Part shown: piece by piece, positions 26,882 to 34,218 of the stretch
How the letters are laid out: the number at the start of each line of letters is the position of its first letter
Numbering within the stretch: position 1 is the stretch's first letter
Source: Pseudomonadota bacterium
GTDB taxonomy: Bacteria; Pseudomonadota; Gammaproteobacteria; Xanthomonadales; SZUA-38
Reading direction: 5' to 3'
Assembly (NCBI GenBank): GCA_039033415.1
Contig: JBCCCR010000026.1
Location: forward strand, 44,071-108,070
DNA length: 64,000 bases
The notes under the pieces: generated by a model
Told to the model about the DNA's origin: nothing
The model's database searches: none
The model's input: the letters and a program-made list of their open reading frames with translations, nothing else
Program-made: the position numbers and the translations under genes

Positions 26882-27414
26882 ACCACCTGCTGCCCGAAGG
26901 CAGCAAAATCATCCACAGCGCCGAGGCGGTTGCAGCGGCCTATGACACCATGGCGCAGGAGCTCAACGAACGTTACGCCTCGGCGGATTCGCTGCTGGTG
27001 CTGACGATCATGAACGGCGCGATGCTGCCGGCGGCCGAGCTGATCTCGCGGCTGACCATGGACGTACGGATGGACTACCTCCACGCCACGCGTTACCACG
27101 ATGAGCAGGGCGGCGATCGGCTCCGGTGGCTGGCAACCCCGCGGACGCAGCTCGCCGGTGAGCGAGTTCTGATTGTGGACGACATCCTCGACGAAGGCTT
27201 TACGCTGGATGGCGTGATTCGGCATTGCCGGGAAGCAGGCGCGCAGGATGTCAGTACCGCCGTGCTGGTCCAAAAGCTGCACGACCGGTGCCTGCCGGGG
27301 GTCGAGGCGGACGTCTGCGGCCTGACGGTTCCGGATGTTTACGTGTTTGGCTGCGGTATGGACTATCGAGGGCGGCTGCGTCACCTTGACGCGATTTACG
27401 GGCTCAACGCATGA
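26869..27414 (+). CDS. hypoxanthine-guanine phosphoribosyltransferase family protein
   Basis: A 181-residue type I phosphoribosyltransferase for purine salvage. The PRPP loop reads VLIVDDILDEGFTL (about 101-114), and LTIMNGAMLPAAELI near 44 matches the hpt region. The TTG at 26869 lies eight bases after AAGGAG and overlaps the end of nagZ; the frame is open further upstream but that is nagZ coding sequence in another frame. The partner enzyme directly downstream makes hypoxanthine, which this protein could convert to IMP. Confidence 0.9.
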   Translation: MPDLNHLLPEGSKIIHSAEAVAAAYDTMAQELNERYASADSLLVLTIMNGAMLPAAELISRLTMDVRMDYLHATRYHDEQGGDRLRWLATPRTQLAGERVLIVDDILDEGFTLDGVIRHCREAGAQDVSTAVLVQKLHDRCLPGVEADVCGLTVPDVYVFGCGMDYRGRLRHLDAIYGLNA

Positions 27415-28148
27415 CGGTTGCGGTGATCGGCGGAACCGGTGTCTATCGCTGGCCTGGCCTTACCGACAGCCGCGAGCTGGAGCTGGATACCCCTTTTGGG
27501 AATCCATCAGCGCCGCTGATCAGCGGTCGCTGGCACGGGCAGGAGGTGGCCTTCTTGGCACGCCACGGTCAGGACCACGAATACCTTCCGCATCAGGTTA
27601 ACTATCGCGCCAATATCCACGCGTGTTCGCAGCTCATGCCTCGTGCGGTGGTTGCCATCAACTCTGTCGGTTCCATGGCTCGCGACCTGCCGCCCGGATC
27701 ACTCGGGTTGCCCGATCAGATCATTGACTACACGTGGGGGCGGGACCATACCTACGCGGGTGAGCTGGAGCTCAGCACTCTTTACGCTGAGATGACCGAA
27801 CCGTATGACGCAGAGGTCCGTGCGAGCCTACGCGCCGCCGACGAGACCGGCCTGCTGGCGCGCGCAGACGACTGCGTTTATGCCGCCGTCCAGGGGCCTC
27901 GACTGGAAACGGCCGCCGAGGTTCGGCGACTCGAACGCGATGGTTGTCACGTTGTGGGCATGACCGGAATGCCTGAAGCCGCCCTGGCAGCGGAACTGGA
28001 GCTGCCGTTTGTTTGCATCACCGTCACGGCCAACTGGGCCGCCGGCTTTGCTGGAGACGCGCCGATCTCGCTGCCCGAAATCATGGCGAACATCGAGGCC
28101 GCCCAGGACCGGCTGCGGCAGCTTCTCGCTGGCTGGCTAAAAACGTGA
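27411..28148 (+). CDS. S-methyl-5'-thioinosine phosphorylase (MTAP family)
   Basis: A 245-residue purine nucleoside phosphorylase of the MTAP branch: GGTGVY at 8-13, phosphate-binding FLARHGQDHEYLPHQVNYRAN near 46, AINSVGSM near 83, and base-binding MTGMPEA near 185. The order nagZ, hpt-like, phosphorylase is that of the Pseudomonas aeruginosa methylthioinosine phosphorylase locus, where deaminated methylthioadenosine is phosphorolysed to hypoxanthine. Hence I prefer MTI over MTA as substrate; residues alone do not decide it here. ATGA overlap with the gene before. Confidence 0.85.
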   Translation: MTVAVIGGTGVYRWPGLTDSRELELDTPFGNPSAPLISGRWHGQEVAFLARHGQDHEYLPHQVNYRANIHACSQLMPRAVVAINSVGSMARDLPPGSLGLPDQIIDYTWGRDHTYAGELELSTLYAEMTEPYDAEVRASLRAADETGLLARADDCVYAAVQGPRLETAAEVRRLERDGCHVVGMTGMPEAALAAELELPFVCITVTANWAAGFAGDAPISLPEIMANIEAAQDRLRQLLAGWLKT

Positions 28149-28277
28149 GCGCCGTCCCTGGCGCCCACGAGTGGTCCGGCACTGTGCCGGCGTTGCCGGT
28201 CGCCATCCGGACCTGCTGCGAACAGCCGGTGGCCATCCTTGGCCAGGCGGGCTGCGCGACCTGAGGGGCGAGCTGGG

Positions 28278-28577
28278 TCAGCCAGACTTGCGGCCGTCGG
28301 CCAGTTTCTGGCGAGCACTCGCCACGCCAATCTGAATGTAGTCGCGGTTGCGCTCAACGGTCGCCAGCCCAATGCCTTTCACCTTGACCAGCTCGTCGCG
28401 ATGTTTAAAGGCGCCGTTGAGTTTTCGATAGGCGACAATCGCCTCGGCTTTGCTCAAACCCACGCCGTCGAGCGACCGCGCGATTTCCTCGGCGCTGGCG
28501 CGATTGACGTCCACCGGTTCACCGGCATGGACACTGCCGCTCAGCAGCAGCGCAAGAATCCAAATCCATCTGTTCAT
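28278..28577 (-). CDS. ComEA-like helix-hairpin-helix protein
   Basis: A 99-residue exported protein: signal peptide 1-18 (ending VHAG), then two helix-hairpin-helix motifs (VDVNRASAEEIARSL..GVGLSKAEAI and VKVKGIGLATVERNR). Such proteins bind DNA in the periplasm during natural transformation, though many have no tested role. A clear GAGGAAATAGG precedes the ATG. It stands alone between the purine salvage operon and a methyltransferase. Confidence 0.88.
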   Translation of the reverse strand: MNRWIWILALLLSGSVHAGEPVDVNRASAEEIARSLDGVGLSKAEAIVAYRKLNGAFKHRDELVKVKGIGLATVERNRDYIQIGVASARQKLADGRKSG

Positions 28578-28750
28578 CCTATTTCCTCTGTTGGGGTTGC
28601 GGGAGCGCCGCCGGCGGCAGCGCTGGACTTACGTTAAGCAACCGACGCCTGGCACCATAGAGTCGGTTGGCCGGGTATTCGTAAGAATGCGTCACGGCGC
28701 CGTGCCGGTGACCCGGCGGCAGCCTCGTCAGTCGGCTGAGCGGAGGCTGC

Positions 28751-28779
28751 TTATCACGGGGTCCGCTAGACGTTATAAT
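28751..28779 (+). promoter_or_regulatory. sigma-70 promoter of the methyltransferase gene
   Basis: TTATCA (28751-28756), 17-base spacer, perfect TATAAT (28774-28779). Expected transcript start is near 28786, only about 10-22 bases before the candidate start codons. Confidence 0.65.
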
Positions 28780-28807
28780 CCCGCGCCCTCTAGCTTTGGA
28801 CCCACGC

Positions 28808-29743
28808 GTGGACTTTCAGTCTTACAGCAGTTTTTGGAACACCCAGGCCAGCACCGATTCTGGCGCATTGGCGGCGGTTGACGGCAGCGCCAGCGAGGCG
28901 ATCGTGCGGCTGACGGGTCGGTGGACCGCGGCCCAGGTGCGGGCGGCACTCGACCTCAGTGGAGACCATCGCGTGCTGGAGCTGGGCTGTGGCGTGGGTC
29001 GAATCGGCCGCGAGCTGGCTGCTGACGTGCGTGGTTGGCACGGCGTCGACATCTCCTCGATGATGCTGTCGGTGGCCAGGCAGCGGCTGGAAGGTGTGGA
29101 GGGGGTGAGCCTGTCACAGCTCCACCGGACCAGTCTCGACATGCTTGAGGACGCGAGCTTCGAGCGCGCCTATACCGTTGCCGTGCTGTGCCACATGGAT
29201 AAGGAAGACCTGTTTCTATATCTCAACGAGCTGCGGCGGGTGATGACCAGCGGCGCGCTGGCCTATCTGGAGACCTGGAACCTCGATCATCCGATGGGCT
29301 GGAAACGCTGGCGCTTCGAGGTGGACGAGTGGTCGCGTTCCGACCAGACCGCGCGAAAGAACGTCGCCCGAAACCAGTTTTGCACGCCCGATGAGTTCCA
29401 GCTCTACGCCCGTCACGCGGGCCTGCAAGAACTTGCCTGCTACAGCTCCAGCCCCTGGATTCAGCTGATCGTCGGGAAAGACTTGAGCGAGCAGCAAATC
29501 ACGGAGCAGCGGTCCCGGCTGGCCGCGGTGGAGCGCCAGGTGCGGTACTCGCAGCAATGGGGCGAGCTTTTTGGCGGCCTCTTGGACGTGATTTACGGCG
29601 TGCATCCGCCGGAGCGGTTTCTCGCTGAGCTCAACGCGCTGACGCAGGATCCGGAAGTTGAGCTGTACCGGGATTACCTGCTGGCGCTATGGCAGCAGCA
29701 CGCCGAGCACTGGGGACCGGTCAAAGACGCACAAACCCGCTAG
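28808..29743 (+). CDS. class I SAM-dependent methyltransferase
   Basis: A 311-residue methyltransferase. Motif I is VLELGCGVGRIG (about 56-67), then GVDISSMML; the DASFERAYTVAVLCHM segment is motif IV-like. The last 90 residues are helical and not part of the core fold. I chose GTG at 28808 (MDFQSYSSFWNTQ); a TTG four codons upstream is the alternative and neither has a Shine-Dalgarno site, which with the promoter just upstream suggests a very short leader. It runs into the Wzt-type gene, with 23 bases of 3' overlap. Substrate unknown; a sugar or surface polysaccharide is possible from the neighbour. Confidence 0.8.
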   Translation: MDFQSYSSFWNTQASTDSGALAAVDGSASEAIVRLTGRWTAAQVRAALDLSGDHRVLELGCGVGRIGRELAADVRGWHGVDISSMMLSVARQRLEGVEGVSLSQLHRTSLDMLEDASFERAYTVAVLCHMDKEDLFLYLNELRRVMTSGALAYLETWNLDHPMGWKRWRFEVDEWSRSDQTARKNVARNQFCTPDEFQLYARHAGLQELACYSSSPWIQLIVGKDLSEQQITEQRSRLAAVERQVRYSQQWGELFGGLLDVIYGVHPPERFLAELNALTQDPEVELYRDYLLALWQQHAEHWGPVKDAQTR

Positions 29744-30893
29744 CGGCATCGTCCGTGGCGAGTCCTGCCGCTGAGTCATCATCGGGCAGATCAAACTCTC
29801 GAATCGCGGTGTCGAACAGTCGCAGCGCTTCTGGGTCCATGGCGTGTCCGGTCACCTGGTAGCGCCCCGGCAGCAGCTGACTCACATCCAGCGCGAGCGT
29901 AAAACCAAAGCGTCGTCGACCCAGGCGGCGCGGCGTGACCCCGTGCATTTCTGAGGTGAGTCCATAGATGGCGGTGTTGTGGCGATCCTTAAGGCCCAGC
30001 GCCACCACCGGCGCCCGATCATCCGGGGAATGCAGCTCCGCTTCGATGATCAGCGACTCGGGGTTGGTTAAGACGCCGTCATCGGTATTGATCTCCAGCC
30101 GCGTCAGGCGATAGTGGGAGCCAGCGTAGTCCGCGTCCGGTTCGAGGACGCCCTTCCGCTCGTGATAGCGCAGATAGGCGTCGACCACCTCATCGGTGTG
30201 GCCGTGCTGTTCAATCTTCCCGCCTTTGAGCCAATACGTTCGCCGGCATAGTCGGCGGATCTGGTCCATGCTGTGCGAGACCAGCAGGAGCGTACCGCCG
30301 CCGGCCACGTAACCGTCCACCCAGCGGTTACATTTGCGCTGGAACGACTCATCGCCCACCGCCAGCACCTCGTCGGTAATCAGCAGGTCGGGCTCCAGCG
30401 TGGTGGCCAGCGCGAAGCCGAGGCGCATCGCCATACCGGAGGAATAGTGTTTCAGCGGCCGGTCCAGATGCCCACCGAGATCCGCAAAAGCGATGATGTC
30501 ATCGAGGCGCCGCCGCAGCTGATTGGCTGAGACGCCCATCAGCGCGGCGCCGAGAGCGAGGTTCTCCCGGCCGGTAAATTCCTGATTGAAGCCGGCGCCC
30601 AGCTCCAGCAAAGCCGCGACGCGGCCGTTGACGCTGACCTGGCCGCTGCTTTGACGCAGCACGCCGGCCAAAATCTTGAGCAGTGTCGACTTGCCGGCGC
30701 CGTTGTCGCCGATCAGCCCGACCGACTCCCCGCGCGCCACGTGCAATGAAATCTCATGCAGGGCAGGGGTGCCGTCCGCGTTGCCGGGCCGGCCGAGCAG
30801 CGCGCTTAGCCAGCCGTCCAGACGCTGCGCACCGCCGCCGGTGCGGGTGTAGGTCTTATGGACCTTCACCATGCGAACCAGGGGTTCAGCCAT
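29721..30893 (-). CDS. Wzt-type polysaccharide ABC transporter ATPase with C-terminal domain
   Basis: A 390-residue protein: an ABC ATPase (Walker A GDNGAGKST, signature YSSGMAMRLGFAL, Walker B LLITDEVLAVGD) and a C-terminal beta-sandwich (about 260-385) like the Wzt carbohydrate-binding domain that recognises the capped end of O-antigen chains. The family works with a Wzm membrane partner. No permease gene is next to it: upstream is an EF-G-like gene and downstream a convergent methyltransferase, so the partner must be encoded elsewhere. Export of a polysaccharide is the best guess. Confidence 0.87.
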   Translation of the reverse strand: MAEPLVRMVKVHKTYTRTGGGAQRLDGWLSALLGRPGNADGTPALHEISLHVARGESVGLIGDNGAGKSTLLKILAGVLRQSSGQVSVNGRVAALLELGAGFNQEFTGRENLALGAALMGVSANQLRRRLDDIIAFADLGGHLDRPLKHYSSGMAMRLGFALATTLEPDLLITDEVLAVGDESFQRKCNRWVDGYVAGGGTLLLVSHSMDQIRRLCRRTYWLKGGKIEQHGHTDEVVDAYLRYHERKGVLEPDADYAGSHYRLTRLEINTDDGVLTNPESLIIEAELHSPDDRAPVVALGLKDRHNTAIYGLTSEMHGVTPRRLGRRRFGFTLALDVSQLLPGRYQVTGHAMDPEALRLFDTAIREFDLPDDDSAAGLATDDAASGFVRL

Positions 30894-30928
30894 CTATCAG
30901 TTCCGTGTTTGGGGTAGCGCCGGTTGGC

Positions 30929-32971
30929 CTAGTCGTCTTCCTTCGGCGCAAAGGCGTCGCAGAGACGTTTCTGGATCTGCCCTGGCACCGGCTCATAGTG
31001 ACTGAGCTCCATGCTGTAGCGCCCGCGCCCCCCCGTCAACGATTTCAGCTCCGTTTGGAAGTCGCTGAGCTCCGACAGCGGCGCTTGGGCGCTGACCACC
31101 ACCTGACCCGAGCCGGCGGCGTCTGTGCCGCTGATTCGCGCCCGCTTACCGGCGAGCGCGCCGGCGATGTCTCCCATGTAGCTGTCGGGTGCGCTGACCG
31201 ACAGCTCGACCACGGGTTCGAGCACCTGCGGCGAAGCCTGCTCGATAGCGTCGATAAACGCTTTGCGTGCCGCGATCACAAAAGCGATCTCCTTGGAGTC
31301 CACCGCGTGGAATCGGCCGTCGTAAACGGTCGCCTTGAGGTCCTGCAGGGGATAGCCCGCGATCGCGCCTTCGTCCAGGATCTGACGCACCCCTTTTTCC
31401 ACCGCCGGAATCAGGTTGGTGGGAATCGCGCCGCCCACCACCTTGTTTTCGAAGGTAAAGCCTTCGCCCCGGGGCTGCGGCGCGACGCGCAGAAACACTT
31501 CACCGAACTGGCCAGCGCCGCCCGACTGTTTCTTGTGCCGGAAGTGTCCCTCCGCGTCTTTGGTGATCGTTTCGCGGTAGGCAATTTTGGGTGGGCGGGT
31601 GGTCACCTCCACATTAAAACGCTGCGCCATTCGTTCGAGCATGATGCGCAGATGGAGATCGCCCAACCCCCGAATCACCGTTTCGTTGAGTTCAGCGGAG
31701 TGCTCGACGTGAAAACAGGAGTCTTCCTCACTCAACCGAGCCAGCGCCGTCGACAGCTTTTGCTCCTGGCCGCGTGTCGCCGCCTCGATCGCCAGCCCAA
31801 ACATCGGCTGCGGGAAATCCAGCGGCTTGAGATGCCAGTGGTCTTCGTCGTGAGAATCGTGCAGGACCGAGTCGTAAACGATGTCCTCCACCTTCGCCAC
31901 CGCGCAGATGTCGCCGGGGTAAACCTTATCCACCTCGATCTGCTGCTTGCCCTGTACGCGAAACAGGTGCGCGACCTTAAACGCCTTGCGGGCTTCGCCC
32001 ACGTAGAGCTGTGCGCCTGGCGTCAGCGTCCCCTGGTAAACCCGCAGGATGCTGAGCTTGCCGACAAACGGATCGTTGGTGATCTTGAAGGCGTGGGCCA
32101 GGATGTGGTCCGCCGCCTTCAGCGAGGCGCTCACCGCTTCAGCGTCTTCCCCCTCACCGCGCAGAAACGGCGGCGGGTTGCCCTCGAGCGGACTGGGCAT
32201 GAGGTTTTTCATAAAATCCAGGAGCTCAGGAATGCCGGCACCCGTGGTCGCTGAGGTAAAGCAGATGGGGACGAGGTGTCCTTCGCGCAGGGCCTTTTCG
32301 AACGCATCGTGAAGCTGGCGCGGCTCGACGCTCCCCTGGTCGAGATAAACCTCCATCAGATCTTCATCCATTTCGACCACCTGATCGGTGATCTCGGTAT
32401 GGGCGGCCTCGACGCTGAATATATCGGCCTCTCCCTCGGTGTGAAAAAACACGTCGAGCACCTGGCTGGCGTTCGAGGAAGGAAGGTTCACCGGCAGGCA
32501 GATATCGCCGAAGGTGCGGCGGATTTCCCGCACCAGCTCGGTGAGATCGATCCCGTCAGCATCGATCTTATTGATAACAATCATGCGGCAGAGACCACGC
32601 TCCTGGGCACGCTGCATCATGCGGCGCGTGTTGAGCTCGATGCCTGACTGTGCGTTGACCACAACTACCGCGCTTTCGGCTGCCGCCAGCGCAGACAGCG
32701 TCGGTCCGCGGAAATCGGGATAGCCCGGGGTGTCGAGCAGGTTGATCAGCACCCCCTGGTGGTCGAGATGACCCAGTGCCGTGTCGAGCGAATGCTGGTG
32801 TTCCTTTTCCATCGGATCGAAATCGCCGACCGTCGAGCCCCGCTCCACGCTGCCCGCGCTGCTGATCGCGCCGGCTGACGCCAGCAGCGCCTCCATCAAC
32901 GTGGTTTTTCCAGCCGAACTGTGACCCGTCAAGGCCAGGTTGCGGATGGCGTCGGTCGTGTAATGGGGCAT
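30929..32971 (-). CDS. EF-G-like translational GTPase
   Basis: A 680-residue GTPase related to elongation factor G but of the divergent second type. G1 GHSSAGKTTL (about 14-23), G3 DTPGYPDF, G4 NKID. Domain IV carries HKKQSGGAGQFGEVFLRV, and the G'-domain region differs from canonical FusA. Such proteins do not replace EF-G in elongation, and their role is poorly defined. I chose the ATG at 32971 (MPHYTTDAIRNLALTGH) after GGGAGAG; the open frame to 33154 adds an Arg/Pro-rich stretch without homology to the family N-terminus. The canonical fusA is not in the window. Confidence 0.92.
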   Translation of the reverse strand: MPHYTTDAIRNLALTGHSSAGKTTLMEALLASAGAISSAGSVERGSTVGDFDPMEKEHQHSLDTALGHLDHQGVLINLLDTPGYPDFRGPTLSALAAAESAVVVVNAQSGIELNTRRMMQRAQERGLCRMIVINKIDADGIDLTELVREIRRTFGDICLPVNLPSSNASQVLDVFFHTEGEADIFSVEAAHTEITDQVVEMDEDLMEVYLDQGSVEPRQLHDAFEKALREGHLVPICFTSATTGAGIPELLDFMKNLMPSPLEGNPPPFLRGEGEDAEAVSASLKAADHILAHAFKITNDPFVGKLSILRVYQGTLTPGAQLYVGEARKAFKVAHLFRVQGKQQIEVDKVYPGDICAVAKVEDIVYDSVLHDSHDEDHWHLKPLDFPQPMFGLAIEAATRGQEQKLSTALARLSEEDSCFHVEHSAELNETVIRGLGDLHLRIMLERMAQRFNVEVTTRPPKIAYRETITKDAEGHFRHKKQSGGAGQFGEVFLRVAPQPRGEGFTFENKVVGGAIPTNLIPAVEKGVRQILDEGAIAGYPLQDLKATVYDGRFHAVDSKEIAFVIAARKAFIDAIEQASPQVLEPVVELSVSAPDSYMGDIAGALAGKRARISGTDAAGSGQVVVSAQAPLSELSDFQTELKSLTGGRGRYSMELSHYEPVPGQIQKRLCDAFAPKEDD

Positions 32972-33414
32972 TTTGCTCTCCCGCTTTTTGTTGTCGTGGC
33001 GTTGTGCCGATGGCCAGCGCTGTAGCGTAGCGGTTTTTGGGCCGGACCTCCCGGCAGCCGCCTTCTCCGGCGTTGCCGTCCGAACTGGCGGGAAAGCCCT
33101 GTGGACTTCTGGAAGAGTGCTTTCCAACCGCCTGCTGGCGCTCGGATAATTCATCTTGCCCGATCAGCCAGGCGCTGGCAAAACCTTGGCTCACTTCCTC
33201 GTCCTTTAGCCGAACTTTGAAAGTTCACAGGCGTTTGGTCGGTCTACTGACTGAACGCCGGAGAGCCATGGTTTTCCGCGGTCGGCTCCCGCCCGAACTG
33301 GGCCCAGGCCGACGCGCCCCGCGGGGCGCCGTTCAGGAATGATTCAGATTGACCACGCTAAGCTTTCGAGTGCTGGGGGCATGCCGCCAGCACACACTTG
33401 CAAAGGAGCACACC
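32972..33414. other. 443-bp intergenic region
   Basis: Lies between divergent genes (EF-G-like, minus; glycine-zipper protein, plus). I see no protein gene that I can support. It holds the operator-like palindrome at 33212-33226 and a GC-rich perfect palindrome, GCGCCCCGCGGGGCGC, at 33314-33329. Confidence 0.6.
33212..33226. promoter_or_regulatory. operator-like palindrome
   Basis: GAACTTTGAAAGTTC is an inverted repeat with 7-bp arms around a central G. It lies in the divergent intergenic region and could bind a dimeric regulator. The protein is unknown. Confidence 0.35.
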
Positions 33415-33933
33415 GTGAAAAAGTTGATGAGCGCAAACGTTTTGGTAGGTCTGGCCGGCCTGGCGCTGCTGGCGACAACGTCGGCATCCGCCCAGAATCA
33501 GCGAACACAGGGTCAGGTCATCAGCTCAACGCCGATTTATGAGTCGGTGCAGGTGCCAACCCAGCGTGAGGTCTGCTGGGACGAGCAGGTGCGATATCGC
33601 GGGCGACGCAGCGCCACGCCCGGGCTGCTCGGCGGCATCGTCGGCGGAGCCGTGGGTCGCCAGTTCGGCGGAGGCCGCGGCCGCGACGCGCTCACCGTAG
33701 TGGGTGCCATCGTTGGTGCCAGCGTGGCAAACGACGTGCAGCACAACCGTCACCGGGACTATCGCCGGGTGGAAACGCGCTGCCGAACCGCCAACGAGTA
33801 CTACCGGGAAGAGCGAATCACCGGCTACCGGGTGGAATACGAGTACAACGGGCAGGTCTACACCACGCGCCTCGACAACGATCCAGGGCCGGTGATCGAT
33901 CTGCAGGTATCAGTCAACCCCGTCAGTCGCTAG
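33415..33933 (+). CDS. glycine-zipper 2TM (17-kDa surface antigen-like) protein
   Basis: A 172-residue envelope protein. A signal peptide covers residues 1-24 (ATTSASAQ). A glycine zipper (GLLGGIVGGAVGRQFGGG.. and VVGAIVGASVANDV) lies at about 70-105, followed by a charged RH-rich stretch and a beta-rich end with GYRVEYEYNGQVYTT. No lipobox Cys is seen at the cleavage site, unlike SlyB. The GTG at 33415 is fixed by AAAGGAG six bases upstream. A strong terminator follows at 34050. Confidence 0.88.
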   Translation: MKKLMSANVLVGLAGLALLATTSASAQNQRTQGQVISSTPIYESVQVPTQREVCWDEQVRYRGRRSATPGLLGGIVGGAVGRQFGGGRGRDALTVVGAIVGASVANDVQHNRHRDYRRVETRCRTANEYYREERITGYRVEYEYNGQVYTTRLDNDPGPVIDLQVSVNPVSR

Positions 33934-34049
33934 CGCAGGCCCGGCTTTGTCCTATCCACATGCAGCGGCACTGCTGACCGCCGCTGCTTAGGGCCGCGTT
34001 TCGCGCCAGCGATCGCATCTTCAGCCTCTCATGCCTGACGGGTACCGGA

Positions 34050-34080
34050 GGTCGCCCTTCCCCTGGGGCGGCCTTTTTTT
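34050..34080 (+). terminator. rho-independent terminator
   Basis: Stem GGTCGCCC (34050-34057) with GGGCGGCC (34066-34073), eight pairs including one G-T, an 8-base loop, then seven T (34074-34080). It ends the glycine-zipper transcript. Confidence 0.85.
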
Positions 34081-34218
34081 CTTTCCCGGGGCACTTTCGA
34101 TTTATGGCTTTTCCGGGGCAGCTTTGCGGGTCAACCCTGCCGGTGCCATCCGGCGCTAGTCAACGGGCGGGTACTCGGGTACGTTGCGCAATGGTTTGAC
34201 TATTGAGTTGCTGCGCCA

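Noticed and set aside
32972..33154. N-terminal extension of the EF-G-like protein
   Set aside because: Arg/Pro-rich, no family similarity; GGGAGAG precedes the ATG at 32971.
33314..33329. GC-rich palindrome GCGCCCCGCGGGGCGC as a terminator
   Set aside because: No U-tract on either strand; more likely a by-product of high GC.
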